Source: Halomonas icarae (lineage in GTDB: Bacteria > Pseudomonadota > Gammaproteobacteria > Pseudomonadales > Halomonadaceae). From it: a DNA stretch of 64,000 nucleotides. The translations under genes were made by a program, and so were the position numbers. Of the stretch, positions 48,959 through 57,070 are shown piece by piece. The DNA lies in assembly GCF_009901955.1 (NCBI RefSeq), contig NZ_WUTS01000001.1, positions 310,001-374,000 of the forward strand, written 5' to 3'. Each line of letters begins with the position of its first letter. Within the stretch, counting starts at the first letter, position 1. A model generated the notes under the pieces. It was not told the DNA's origin, made no database searches, and was given only the letters and a program-made list of their open reading frames with translations.

Positions 48959-48994
48959 TCTAGCATAAACCCAACCGCTTGGGTTTATGCTAGA
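48959..48994. promoter_or_regulatory. 16-bp perfect inverted repeat before DUF4160 gene
   Basis: TCTAGCATAAACCCAA (48959-48974) and its exact inverse (48979-48994) with a 4-base gap, eight bases before the DUF4160 ATG at 49003. This position fits an autoregulatory operator, as in toxin-antitoxin operons, or a leader hairpin. Confidence 0.7.
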
Positions 48995-49002
48995 CTACCT
49001 TC

Positions 49003-49251
49003 ATGCCAACCATTCTCCGTTTCGATGGCCTGAGAGCTGTCATTTACCCCAACGACCATCGACCGGCGCATGTACACGTCATTGGCAAGGGCGGTGAAGC
49101 AGTCTTCATCCTGCACTGCCCGAGCGGTCCCCCCGAGTTGCGTGAGAGTTACCAATTCAACTCGAAGGACCTCAACCGTATCGCGTCGGCACTGTCAGAA
49201 GAGCTGTTGGCGTTATGTGCCAAATGGAGGGAGATTCATGGCCATTACTGA
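49003..49251 (+). CDS. DUF4160 protein, toxin-antitoxin-like
   Basis: An 82-residue protein with the DUF4160 pattern MPTILRFDGLRAVIYPNDH and PAHVHV, a short histidine-containing motif shared by the family. DUF4160 genes are regularly found paired with DUF2442 genes, and the pair has been proposed as a toxin-antitoxin-type module without firm proof. It overlaps the next gene by 14 bases and is preceded by a perfect palindrome. Confidence 0.85.
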   Translation: MPTILRFDGLRAVIYPNDHRPAHVHVIGKGGEAVFILHCPSGPPELRESYQFNSKDLNRIASALSEELLALCAKWREIHGHY

Positions 49252-49648
49252 TGATGTCATCCAGCAGGCAGAGGCTCGCATGGCCGCCGAGCGCGACCAT
49301 GCCCATGCTGTTGCCGCACGCTACGACCGCCGCACCCGCCGAGTGATCGTGCGCCTGCACTCTGGGCTCGAGCTCGCGATTCCTCCGCATCTTGTCGAAG
49401 GCCTCGACGATGCCACACCGGATGCCTTGGCCGAGATCGAAGTGTCCCCCTCCGGGCTTGGCCTGCACTGGCCTCAGCTCGATGCCGACCTCTACGTGCC
49501 CGCTCTCCTGGAAGGGCAGTTTGGCTCCAAACAGTGGATGGCTCGCCAGCTGGGCGCCGCAGGGGGGCGCAGCCGTAGCCAGGCCAAGAGCCATGCTTCC
49601 AGGGGGAATGGTGCCAAAGGGGGGCGTCCGCGCAAGGTACAGGCGTAG
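49238..49648 (+). CDS. DUF2442 protein, partner of DUF4160
   Basis: A 136-residue protein: N-terminal charged helix, then a DUF2442 domain (VIVRLHSGLELAIPPHL, SGLGLHWPQLDADLYVP), then a basic tail with SRSQAKSHASRGNGAKGGRPRKVQ-like sequence (about 112-136) suited to nucleic-acid binding. ATG 49238 follows GGAGGGAG. A longer upstream frame overlaps DUF4160 and is not favoured. Antitoxin or DNA-binding role is inferred only. Confidence 0.85.
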   Translation: MAITDDVIQQAEARMAAERDHAHAVAARYDRRTRRVIVRLHSGLELAIPPHLVEGLDDATPDALAEIEVSPSGLGLHWPQLDADLYVPALLEGQFGSKQWMARQLGAAGGRSRSQAKSHASRGNGAKGGRPRKVQA

Positions 49649-49740
49649 GCCTTTCAAGGCACATTCCCTGTAGCACCCTTTTCTTCACATAGAACGATCT
49701 ACGCAGTTTCTTTTCGCGAAACCGCCCTTCATTCCTAGAC

Positions 49741-49910
49741 CATCTGGGAGGCCTTCGGCCTCCTGTCGCGATGCAGAGCCGCTTCGGCGGACCGATCCCT
49801 CCTACAGTGCCCTAGGCCATCTGGAGGCCTGTGGCCCCCTGTCGCGATGCGAAGCCGCTTCGACGGACCGATCCCTCCTACAATCTCGGCCTCCCGTCGC
49901 GAAGCGAAAT
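49741..49910. repeat. Tandem REP-like elements, minus orientation
   Basis: Two ~80-bp copies (CTGTCGCGATGC...GAAGCCGCTTCG...GGACCGATCCCTCCTACA; about 49761-49805 and 49839-49881) and a partial third. They are the inverse of the element at 62303. No gene is seen between 49649 and 50043. Confidence 0.75.
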
Positions 49911-49967
49911 GCTGATTTACTTGAACCAATAACTTGGACCCATAAACAAGGGGCGGGGAGTCTGTCC

Positions 49968-50030
49968 CTCGCCCCTCGCCCCTCGCCCCTCGCCCCTCGC
50001 CCCTCGCCCCTCGCCCCTCGCCCCTCGCCC
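49968..50030. repeat. Heptanucleotide array, 9 units of CTCGCCC
   Basis: Nine exact CTCGCCC units, which are GGGCGAG on the minus strand. The array lies just downstream of the dehydratase gene (minus strand) and is inverted relative to the array at 48577. Confidence 0.95.
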
Positions 50031-50043
50031 CTGGTCTCCCCCC

Positions 50044-52140
50044 TCACATCCGCGCGATAAACGCGTGACCAAGGGCATGCTCCGCTAGCGGCGGGGCGTT
50101 GCTGGGTAAGGTGGGTGCCATCGGTGGCTTTCTGCGACTCTCTGCCGAGATAACGCTTGTCTTGGGCGTTTCGGTTGTTTCGCCGCCGCTGTCAACGGCA
50201 GCGGCGATCTCCTGTGCCGTATCGGGCGTGGCGTCGGGGAGGGGGTGGCGATGGCTCATCCACTCCAGGTCGACGATGGGACTGTCGGGCTGATAGGCCG
50301 TCGGGGCGCTACCCAGCAACTCACGCACCTGCTCCATCGCGTTGGCCTGCACGGCTTCCCTCAGGTGCTGCAGATAGGGAGCGAGCCTCTCCCACTCCCA
50401 GTGCTGCTCCTGTTCGGTCAGGATGCGCGGATGGTCGGTCAGACTGGCATTGGCTCCGATCAGCACCTCCTCGTAGAGCTTTTCACCCGGACGCAGCCCG
50501 CTGAAGACGATCTCGATGTCGCCCGCGGGTTGACCGGCCGAGCGCACCTCCAGGCCGGAAAGACGAATCATCTGACGGGCAAGATCGGAGATCTTCACCG
50601 GCTCTCCCATGTCCAGCACGAACACATCGCCCCCCTTGCCCATGGCGCCGGCCTGGAGCACCAGCTCGGCCGCCTCGGGAATGGTCATGAAGAAGCGCGT
50701 GATATCGGGGTGGGTCACGGTCAGCGGGCCGCCGTTGGCGATCTGGCGCTTGAACAGGGGGATGACCGAGCCCGAGGAGCCCAGCACATTGCCGAAGCGC
50801 ACCATGCAGAACCGCGTGCCGCTCTGGTGTCTGGCCAGCGCCTGACAGATCAGCTCCGCCAGCCGCTTGGTGGTGCCCATCACGTTGGTGGGCCTTACCG
50901 CCTTGTCGGTGGAGACGAGCACAAAGGTTTCGACCTCGGCGGCCACCGCCGCCAGGGCGGTTTCCAGAGTGCCGAACACATTGTTGCGCACCCCTTCGGC
51001 GACGTTGTACTCCACCATCGGCACATGCTTGTAGGCGGCGGCGTGATAGAGCGTCTGCACACCGAAGCTGCGCATTACGCCCTCAAGGCGCTGACGGTTC
51101 TGTACCGAGCCCAGCAGCGGCTTGATCTCGATATCGGTCAGGCCCTCTGTCGTGGCGATATCACGCAGCTCGCCATCGATGGCGTAGAGCGCGAACTCGC
51201 TCAGTTCCAGCAGCAACAGCATGCGCGGCCGCTGGCGCAGGATCTGCCGACACAGCTCGCTGCCGATCGACCCCCCGGCACCGGTCACCATGACCACCTT
51301 GTCGCGCACATTGGCCTGCAGCAGCTCCTGGCGAGCCGCGATCGGTTCGCGCCCCAGCAGGTCCTCTACCGAGACATCGCGGATCTCGTTGATCTGCGCC
51401 CCGTGTCGAACCATCTCCTCGATGGCGGGAATCGTCTGCACCGGCGCCTTGAGGGTTTCCAGAGAGTGCAGGATCTCGCGGCGTTTCACACGGGGCAGGC
51501 TCGGCATGGCCAGCAGAATGCGCTCGGCGCCGCAGCGCTCGAGCAGTCGCTCCAGCCGCTGCGGCGAGTACACCTTGAGGCCCTGAACAATGGTGCCGTG
51601 CATGCCGCGCCAGTCATCGACAAAGGCCACGGGCAAAAACTCCTTGCCCTGGCGCAGCGAGTTGACCAGCTGCACCCCGGCCGAACCGGCCCCGTAGATG
51701 ACCACCCGGATGCGCGGGCGCATCGTGATCTGCTGGTAGAGGCTGCGCACCACCAGCCGCGAGATGCTGAGACCGAGCAGCGAGAGCAGGGCAAAGATCG
51801 ACAGCGTCGAGCCGGAGAGGGGGAAACCCAGGGCCCGGCTGGCGCCCCACAGGGCCAGGCTGGCGAGCGGCAGGCCGACTGCCATGGTCAGCAGGGCTCG
51901 CAGCCCCATGAAGCGCACGATGGCGTGATAGAACCCCATCAGCCACAGCGTGATCAGGCAGAGCGGCACCGCGACCAGCAGCACCGGCGACGCAGCGTTG
52001 GTCGCCGCCATCATGGTTCCCTGCTTCAATACCATCGCCAGTACCAGGCAGGCCGAGAGTATCAGGGCATCCAGTATCAACAGCAGCAGCCGCTTGTTGC
52101 GGCGAGAGATGCGAAAGGCGCGCTGCAACAGCAAACTCAT
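50044..52140 (-). CDS. WbpM/PglF-type nucleotide-sugar 4,6-dehydratase
   Basis: A 698-residue membrane-anchored enzyme. Four N-terminal helices (to about residue 125), a first Rossmann domain with VIYGAGSAGVQL (about 146), and a second catalytic SDR domain with VTGAGGSIGSELC (about 288). The long-form catalytic motif is VSTDKAVRPTNVMGTTKR, with Met instead of Tyr, as in WbpM. It converts UDP-GlcNAc to UDP-4-keto-6-deoxy-GlcNAc, the precursor of QuiNAc, FucNAc or bacillosamine. The C-terminal ~110 residues are a variable extension. AAGGAGT precedes the start. It probably supplies the sugar used by the PglC-like transferase. Confidence 0.94.
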   Translation of the reverse strand: MSLLLQRAFRISRRNKRLLLLILDALILSACLVLAMVLKQGTMMAATNAASPVLLVAVPLCLITLWLMGFYHAIVRFMGLRALLTMAVGLPLASLALWGASRALGFPLSGSTLSIFALLSLLGLSISRLVVRSLYQQITMRPRIRVVIYGAGSAGVQLVNSLRQGKEFLPVAFVDDWRGMHGTIVQGLKVYSPQRLERLLERCGAERILLAMPSLPRVKRREILHSLETLKAPVQTIPAIEEMVRHGAQINEIRDVSVEDLLGREPIAARQELLQANVRDKVVMVTGAGGSIGSELCRQILRQRPRMLLLLELSEFALYAIDGELRDIATTEGLTDIEIKPLLGSVQNRQRLEGVMRSFGVQTLYHAAAYKHVPMVEYNVAEGVRNNVFGTLETALAAVAAEVETFVLVSTDKAVRPTNVMGTTKRLAELICQALARHQSGTRFCMVRFGNVLGSSGSVIPLFKRQIANGGPLTVTHPDITRFFMTIPEAAELVLQAGAMGKGGDVFVLDMGEPVKISDLARQMIRLSGLEVRSAGQPAGDIEIVFSGLRPGEKLYEEVLIGANASLTDHPRILTEQEQHWEWERLAPYLQHLREAVQANAMEQVRELLGSAPTAYQPDSPIVDLEWMSHRHPLPDATPDTAQEIAAAVDSGGETTETPKTSVISAESRRKPPMAPTLPSNAPPLAEHALGHAFIARM

Positions 52141-52468
52141 CGGCCTGACTCCTTATGGCGAAGTTACCTGCGTCCACGACCCCCATTACCTCGACACGCC
52201 TTCAGGACGTCTGACCATTGCAAGCGAATGCTGAGTGATTGCCCTCAATCTCGCCCTTGGGTATACCCTTGAAGAGTGATGTGGTTAGAGGTAATTAAAT
52301 GTGACGTTATGTAACTTCACTATAAAGCCAATCGAGGCGTTGCCAAGTTGAAATCGGTGATGAGCCAGGATGATGGAAGTCATACTCGAGGGACCGGGCG
52401 GGAGATCACATGGATTCCCGATCCGGTCCCTTCGACGCCATCACGAGGCAAGCGGGAGGGTGCAGGGC
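52141..52468. other. Intergenic region between dehydratase and yjbH
   Basis: A 328-bp AT-richer stretch. It contains GGGTATACCC (52259-52268, perfect palindrome), GTTATGTAAC (52306-52315) and a two-part hairpin (AGGGACCGG 52389-52397 with CCGGTCCCT 52423-52431, inner stem CGGGA/TCCCG) that may end the yjb transcript. The dehydratase promoter should be here on the minus strand. No gene seen. Confidence 0.45.
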
Positions 52469-54640
52469 TCACTCCCAGGTAGCGGGGTAACCGTCCCAGT
52501 AGGGGGCCAGGTTACGCTCCTCGGTCATGTCATAGAGCCGATAGCGTCGACCCAGACGCGCCCCGCCATCGCGGGTGAGCGGGCGCCATGCCAGGGTAGC
52601 CGCACTGCGACTCGAGCGGGTAAAGAAGGCATCGAGAGGAAACGACACATACAGCCCCTTGTCGAAGCCCCCCTCGCCGAAGTCATCATCGGCATCGGTC
52701 CAGGTACCCCAGGCGCCGACCCGCACGCCGGAGTCGAACTCGCGAGACAGATCCAGGGTGCCGCCGACATCGCCGGCCAGATAGCGGCCAACGCTCACCT
52801 TGGCCAGGATATCCTCGAAGCCGGTCTCGATATAGGCGTTGAGATGGCCGGTCCAGGTGTCATAGTCGCGCATCTCGAAGCCCTGTTCGAAGTCGCGCTG
52901 GCGCACCCAGTTGACATCCGCACCAATGGCGAAGGGGCTATCGAGGGGGCGGTGCAGCACCTCCGCGCCGGCACCGGCAAACATCATATCCAGCAGGCCG
53001 GCATAGCCCATGGCGTACCAGTCATCGGCCAGGTTGGCGGTGCGGGTGTACTGCAGGTTCTCTATCCCCACATCGGAGGCCGACAGATAGTCCCCGATAT
53101 AGCTGCGTACCCGGGGCAGTTCCGAGGGCCCCAGGTACTCGTAGCCATCGAGGTTGTCTGCCACCGTCCAGGCGCCGGCGGCGGAGAGCCAGCCATGGCG
53201 ATCGGTGTGGTACTCGCCCGAGGCGACCGCCACCAGCCGATAGAGATAGCCATCCGGGCCGCCGAAGTTCTGGTCGAGACGCGGCCCCACTCGCCAGTTG
53301 AAGCGCCGTGGCGATTCACGATGCACGACCTCCTCGGCGGCCGGGTCGGCCAGGCGCGCATGGGAGTAGATCCCGTAGCGGTGACCAAACTCCCGGTCCG
53401 CCGAGTCTGCCGCCGCCACGAAGGCCGCACGATCATGCACATCCTCACGCAGCGCCAGCCCGTTCTGCTGCCACTGGAAGCGGAAGGTATCGATCTCCGG
53501 CCCGGCCTGGGCATGCAGGATGCGCGCGGCGCGCCCCTCGCTCTGGTTGAGGTTGCGGAACCTGCCGGGCTCGGCCACCACGCGCAGGCTATTGCCACTC
53601 TCGGCGATCTCATGCACCCGCATGCCGGCACTCTCCTCCAGGGCCTGGGTCGCGCTGGCCCAGTCGGCGAAGGCGGGCGCGTCGATATCACGTGGCGCGG
53701 GATCCCGCTTCACCTGGCTGAGTCCCGCCAGGTCAATATGGTAGCTGATGCCGGCCATGGCGGTGCTGCCCCGCTCCCAGCCGGCGCGCAGCTCGAGATT
53801 GTCGGTCACGGCCAGGCGTGCGCCGATATTGACGCGTGAGTCGCTCTGCTGGTCGTTGCCGAGCGGCTCGTCGGCATAGTCGTTGCCCTCATACTCCAGC
53901 TGCAGCACCAGTGGGTCCCAGGGGGTCTGCCACTCCACGCCACCGAAGATCGAGGCCGGACCGTGAAACAGCGCGTCCACGGCGAACTCGCCGCCCTGGT
54001 CGCCACCGGCCCGGTTCGGCCGGTCGTCGAAGCGGTCGGCGAGCCAACCCAGGGGGGAGTCGATATCACTGGCGGCCCCCAGGTAGCCCCAGCCGATGCC
54101 CAGCGTGAAGTCGAAGTCATACCAGCGCTTGCTCGCCGCCAGATACTCCGAGCCGAACAGGGTCGTCCCCCCCACATCACGCAGCCCCACGGCCAGCTGT
54201 GGCCAGTAGCGGGTCTCCTCGAGCAGGCGAAGCTTCATGTCGAAGCCCTTGTCGAGGTAGCGGTCGAAGAGGCTGGTGCTGACATCCTCGACCTCCACAT
54301 AGCGAAAGCCGCCCTCGAACCACTCGACCGGCTGGATAAACACGCTGTAGCGACGATAGGGCGCGGTGCGGCTCCAGTTGATGCTCATGGTGCCCACCGG
54401 CGCCATGTGTGCCGTGGGGGTCTGCATCAGGCCGACGCCGCCAAAGTCGCTCTGTCCCGCGCCCAGCTGCCCGGCGATCCCCTCCTGGCTCAGGGCGGGG
54501 GTGGCCACGGCAACCAGGCTGCCGGTCACGAGTGCGGCAACGCTTGTTCTGACGCATCCTGGGGTGTGCCGGCCCACGCATCCGCTGACATCAGGGCTGA
54601 CGTTACGGCCGTTACGGCTAACGATAGTGACAGTTCTCAT
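52469..54640 (-). CDS. yjbH: YjbH-family exopolysaccharide outer membrane protein
   Basis: A 723-residue YjbH/GfcD-family protein with a signal peptide ending near ALSQEG (about residue 52). The mature part has many amphipathic strands (FGGVGLMQTPTAHMAPVG, GFRYVEVEDVSTS, WGTWTDADDDFGEGGFDKG) consistent with an outer membrane barrel. The family is thought to modify or export an extracellular polysaccharide with YjbE, F and G. Its start overlaps the end of yjbG. The N-terminus before the hydrophobic segment is unusually long (about 30 residues), so the true start may be internal. Confidence 0.9.
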   Translation of the reverse strand: MRTVTIVSRNGRNVSPDVSGCVGRHTPGCVRTSVAALVTGSLVAVATPALSQEGIAGQLGAGQSDFGGVGLMQTPTAHMAPVGTMSINWSRTAPYRRYSVFIQPVEWFEGGFRYVEVEDVSTSLFDRYLDKGFDMKLRLLEETRYWPQLAVGLRDVGGTTLFGSEYLAASKRWYDFDFTLGIGWGYLGAASDIDSPLGWLADRFDDRPNRAGGDQGGEFAVDALFHGPASIFGGVEWQTPWDPLVLQLEYEGNDYADEPLGNDQQSDSRVNIGARLAVTDNLELRAGWERGSTAMAGISYHIDLAGLSQVKRDPAPRDIDAPAFADWASATQALEESAGMRVHEIAESGNSLRVVAEPGRFRNLNQSEGRAARILHAQAGPEIDTFRFQWQQNGLALREDVHDRAAFVAAADSADREFGHRYGIYSHARLADPAAEEVVHRESPRRFNWRVGPRLDQNFGGPDGYLYRLVAVASGEYHTDRHGWLSAAGAWTVADNLDGYEYLGPSELPRVRSYIGDYLSASDVGIENLQYTRTANLADDWYAMGYAGLLDMMFAGAGAEVLHRPLDSPFAIGADVNWVRQRDFEQGFEMRDYDTWTGHLNAYIETGFEDILAKVSVGRYLAGDVGGTLDLSREFDSGVRVGAWGTWTDADDDFGEGGFDKGLYVSFPLDAFFTRSSRSAATLAWRPLTRDGGARLGRRYRLYDMTEERNLAPYWDGYPATWE

Positions 54641-55500
54641 TCCTTGACCTCGTGTCCCTCGTCATTGTGCCCCTCGTCATTGTGCCCCTCGTCGTTGCCC
54701 CATACCCGGCAGCGCTCACCGGGCACGCGGGTCGCCAGCAGTTCGGGCAGGCGCCGGTTGATCAGGTCCTCCTCATCGCCGACCCCCGGGAAGGGCAGGG
54801 CGCCGCGAAGCCCCTGGCGAGAGGGTAGCTCCAGCAGCACGCGACTCCCCGGGGCAAGCGACGTCGGTTGATGGTTCCAGGCCGCGATGCCGCGGCGATG
54901 AACCTCTCCCAGCGGGGTGATGATGGCGGCGGTATCGCTCTGACGGGCCGCGCTGGCGGAGAGCGAGTCGCGCAGGTGCTCGAGTGACATGTCGGGCACC
55001 CAGTCCAGGCGCGTGACACCGTCCAGGCTCCACACCTCCACCCAGTTGGGCGCCTCACAGACCCCGAAGTGCACGATACGCTCGAGTGGCGGGTTGTGGC
55101 GAAGATTGGCCGCCAGCCAGGGCAGATCCAGTCGCTGCGGTGTGCGGATATGTCGATCCTGCCACTCGCCGAGATGCGCGCGCCAGGCCTCGAGGCTCCG
55201 TTGGCGAGGCGCGTTGCCGGCCACCCGAGCGCTCACCGCCAGGGTATGCAGGTCGCCCATCAGGCGTCGGCGCAGGCTCGGCACGCTCTCGGCGGTGGTG
55301 TCGCGAAGCGCGAAGGCGTGTTGCCACTCGATGGCGCCGGGCTGGCGCCGCTCGAGGTCCAGCCAGGCATCGGCCAGGGTCGCCGGTGGTGTGGTGGCGC
55401 CAAGCACCGTTCCCGTGTCACCCAGACCGAGACCGCCCAGGCCAAGGGCAGCTGCCGCCAGCCACGCCATGCTCCGTCGGCGGAAAGCTCCATTAATCAC
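54637..55500 (-). CDS. yjbG: YjbG/GfcC-family polysaccharide protein
   Basis: A 287-residue periplasmic protein with an N-terminal signal peptide (to about residue 35). The GfcC-type core includes AIEWQHAFALRDTTAE, RLDLPWLAANLRHNP and LPGSRVLLELP-like blocks (LAPGSRVLLELPSRQG). The C-terminus carries three tandem N-D-E-G-H-type pentapeptides encoded by a 15-bp repeat (54656-54697). Overlaps yjbH by four bases. Confidence 0.88.
   Translation of the reverse strand: MINGAFRRRSMAWLAAAALGLGGLGLGDTGTVLGATTPPATLADAWLDLERRQPGAIEWQHAFALRDTTAESVPSLRRRLMGDLHTLAVSARVAGNAPRQRSLEAWRAHLGEWQDRHIRTPQRLDLPWLAANLRHNPPLERIVHFGVCEAPNWVEVWSLDGVTRLDWVPDMSLEHLRDSLSASAARQSDTAAIITPLGEVHRRGIAAWNHQPTSLAPGSRVLLELPSRQGLRGALPFPGVGDEEDLINRRLPELLATRVPGERCRVWGNDEGHNDEGHNDEGHEVKE
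54656..54697 (-). repeat. In-frame 15-bp repeat at the 3' end of yjbG
   Basis: Two exact CCCTCGTCATTGTGC units and a third diverged one, encoding repeated NDEGH. Confidence 0.85.
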
Positions 55501-55553
55501 ATCGTCCCCTCGTTCCCCGTAACTCCTGGCACCTGGGCCGGGTCACGTCCTCT

Positions 55554-55625
55554 ATTTGGATAGGTGGCCCCATTTGGATAGTTGGCCCCATTTGGATAGT
55601 TGGTCCCATTTGGATAGGTGGCCTC
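55554..55625. repeat. 18-bp tandem repeat between yjbF and yjbG
   Basis: Four units of the type ATTTGGATAGTTGGCCCC in the 156-bp gap between yjbG and yjbF. On the minus strand they are open in a short frame (55497-55781) as repeated YPNGAN, but that frame overlaps yjbF and lacks other support. Confidence 0.92.
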
Positions 55626-55656
55626 AGCGCCCCTTCTCGAATACTGGTCTGCTGCG

Positions 55657-56508
55657 TTACCACCAGGCCCGCGCGACCCGCCACTCGATGTGTGGTGCGC
55701 CCGGCCAGGGCTCTCCCTCCACGGCCCAGAGGCGCAGGGTGTCACGGTCACGCCACAGGGTTGAGCGAGTCTGCTCGCCATTTTCCCAGTTCAGGGTCAT
55801 CTCGCAGCGCTGCAGCCGTTGTTCACCCAGCGGCAAGGCGAGAGGCTCCAGCGTATCGTGGCACGTCAGGGCGCCACGCGCCCCCAGCTGGCGAGGCAGC
55901 CCATCCGCCTCCAGCCACTGGCGCTCCAGGCGAAAGGCCCCGGGGCGCACTTCTCGCCAGGGCACATAGTCCAGAGTGTCATCCAGGGTGCCTGCTACCT
56001 CGGCATCTGCAGCCACGATGTCTGCTTTCCCGGTATCGGCTTTCCCGGTATCGGCTTCCCCGGTATCGGCTTCCCCGGTATCGGCTTGCCGATGCACCGC
56101 CTCACCGGCACCAGCGTTCGGTGCCTGCAGGGGGAGATAACGGGTACCAAGGAGATCGCTGCCCAGGCCGCTGGTCGCCTGCAGGCCATCGCGGTGGAGC
56201 ACCAGCACGCCCTGATGGCCCGTCGGCCAGTAGGTCGTTTCACCGGCGGCGGTGCCCATCACCACCAGACCGCGATGGCGCTGGCTGTCAACCGCAAGCG
56301 AGGCGTAGGGCAGGGCGCCCGCCCGCTGGGCAAGGCTCGCTTCGCCGGCGGCCCCCTCGGGCAGTAGGTCCGTCAGGGCATCGCCCAGGGGGGTATTGCC
56401 GTGACTGGCACAGCCCGTCAGCCAGAGCAGGCAGGCGCCCAGGGTCAGCAGCCGGGCGGCGGGGCGGCGCCCCGGGGAGCGGCCAGCGGGGTCATGGAAG
56501 TTCACCAT
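55657..56508 (-). CDS. yjbF: YjbF/GfcB-family lipoprotein
   Basis: A 283-residue lipoprotein: basic N-terminus, hydrophobic segment and lipobox LTGC with lipidated Cys33. The YjbF-type core includes VLVLHRDGLQATSGLGSDL and YVPWREVRPGAFRLERQW. An insertion at about 142-163 is made of repeated A-D-T-G-[EK] pentapeptides (15-bp repeat at 56026-56085) and is absent from typical members as I know them. Part of yjbEFGH on the minus strand. Confidence 0.87.
   Translation of the reverse strand: MVNFHDPAGRSPGRRPAARLLTLGACLLWLTGCASHGNTPLGDALTDLLPEGAAGEASLAQRAGALPYASLAVDSQRHRGLVVMGTAAGETTYWPTGHQGVLVLHRDGLQATSGLGSDLLGTRYLPLQAPNAGAGEAVHRQADTGEADTGEADTGKADTGKADIVAADAEVAGTLDDTLDYVPWREVRPGAFRLERQWLEADGLPRQLGARGALTCHDTLEPLALPLGEQRLQRCEMTLNWENGEQTRSTLWRDRDTLRLWAVEGEPWPGAPHIEWRVARAWW
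56026..56085 (-). repeat. In-frame 15-bp minisatellite in yjbF
   Basis: Four units, two TTTCCCGGTATCGGC and two TTCCCCGGTATCGGC, coding on the minus strand for ADTG[EK]. Confidence 0.92.
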
Positions 56509-56522
56509 CGATGAGCGATGCC

Positions 56523-56825
56523 TCAGTTGGTGCCGGTGCCGGTGCCAGTACCCGTACCCGTGCCGGTACCCGTACCGCTGCTGCCGTTGTTGTCGCCATC
56601 GGTCGTCAATGCCACCAGGACCCCGAGGCCGAGCGCCGTGCCGGCTACGACCAGGGTAGTCTGAGACAGGCCGGTCGCCTTGCTCAGCCCCTCCAGGCCG
56701 CCGCCTGCCGGAGAGCCGCCCGCGGCGGGGGGAGGCGTCGCCGCGCCCTGGGCCAGGGCGGTGGAGCTTGCCAGCATGCCGGCTACCGCCAGCAGGGCGA
56801 TCGAGCGTTTACACTGCGCTTTCAT
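56523..56825 (-). CDS. yjbE: YjbE/GfcA-like small secreted protein
   Basis: A 100-residue exported protein: signal peptide ending ALAQG (about residue 27), a Pro/Gly-rich segment, a hydrophobic Gly/Ala/Val segment (VVAGTALGLGVLVALTT) and a C-terminal (GT)n tail of about eight repeats. Size, composition and position at the head of yjbFGH match E. coli YjbE/GfcA, whose tail is likewise Thr-rich. The tail is encoded by 6/12-bp repeats (56527-56577). GGAGAG precedes the start. Confidence 0.8.
   Translation of the reverse strand: MKAQCKRSIALLAVAGMLASSTALAQGAATPPPAAGGSPAGGGLEGLSKATGLSQTTLVVAGTALGLGVLVALTTDGDNNGSSGTGTGTGTGTGTGTGTN
56527..56577 (-). repeat. Short tandem repeat encoding the Gly-Thr tail of yjbE
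   Basis: Hexamer units GGTGCC/GGTACC/CGTACC-type on the plus strand, coding for alternating Thr and Gly on the minus strand. Confidence 0.85.
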
Positions 56826-56990
56826 GGTCTCTCTCCTGTTTCTCTCACCTGTCTCGCGGCTTACCAGTCTCGTGTCTTACCTATTCAAGCGACTCATCTG
56901 TTTCCGGTCGCTCTTCACTCTTTGCTCTTGGCCGGTCTCTCTTCAGGCACCTGGTGTAGTGCAATGGGCAGGCTTGAGTGATCGTAACCG

Positions 56991-57030
56991 TTTGTATGTG
57001 TCTAGCATAGTTTGTACGCCCCTAGCATAG
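56991..57030. repeat. Two adjacent 20-bp direct repeats upstream of yjbE
   Basis: TTTGTATGTGTCTAGCATAG and TTTGTACGCCCCTAGCATAG, identical at 16 of 20 positions, about 170 bases before the yjbE start. On the minus strand each contains CTATGCTAG, in which TATGCT resembles a -10 box. Possible operator pair or promoter repeats for the yjb operon. Confidence 0.6.
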
Positions 57031-57070
57031 TCGCATCAATGCGCGCGTGTTGTAAGGCGCGGAAAGTGCA

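Noticed and set aside
50245-52272. Long open frame (675 codons) on the plus strand opposite the WbpM/PglF-type dehydratase gene
   Set aside because: It mirrors codon structure of the strongly supported minus-strand gene, has a Gln/His/Gly-rich composition typical of antisense frames in GC-rich DNA, and shows no domain.
55497-55781. Minus-strand frame with YPNG repeats
   Set aside because: Overlaps the 3' end of yjbF in another frame; repeats derive from the 18-bp tandem repeat, and no ribosome site is evident. A role as variable peptide cannot be fully excluded.
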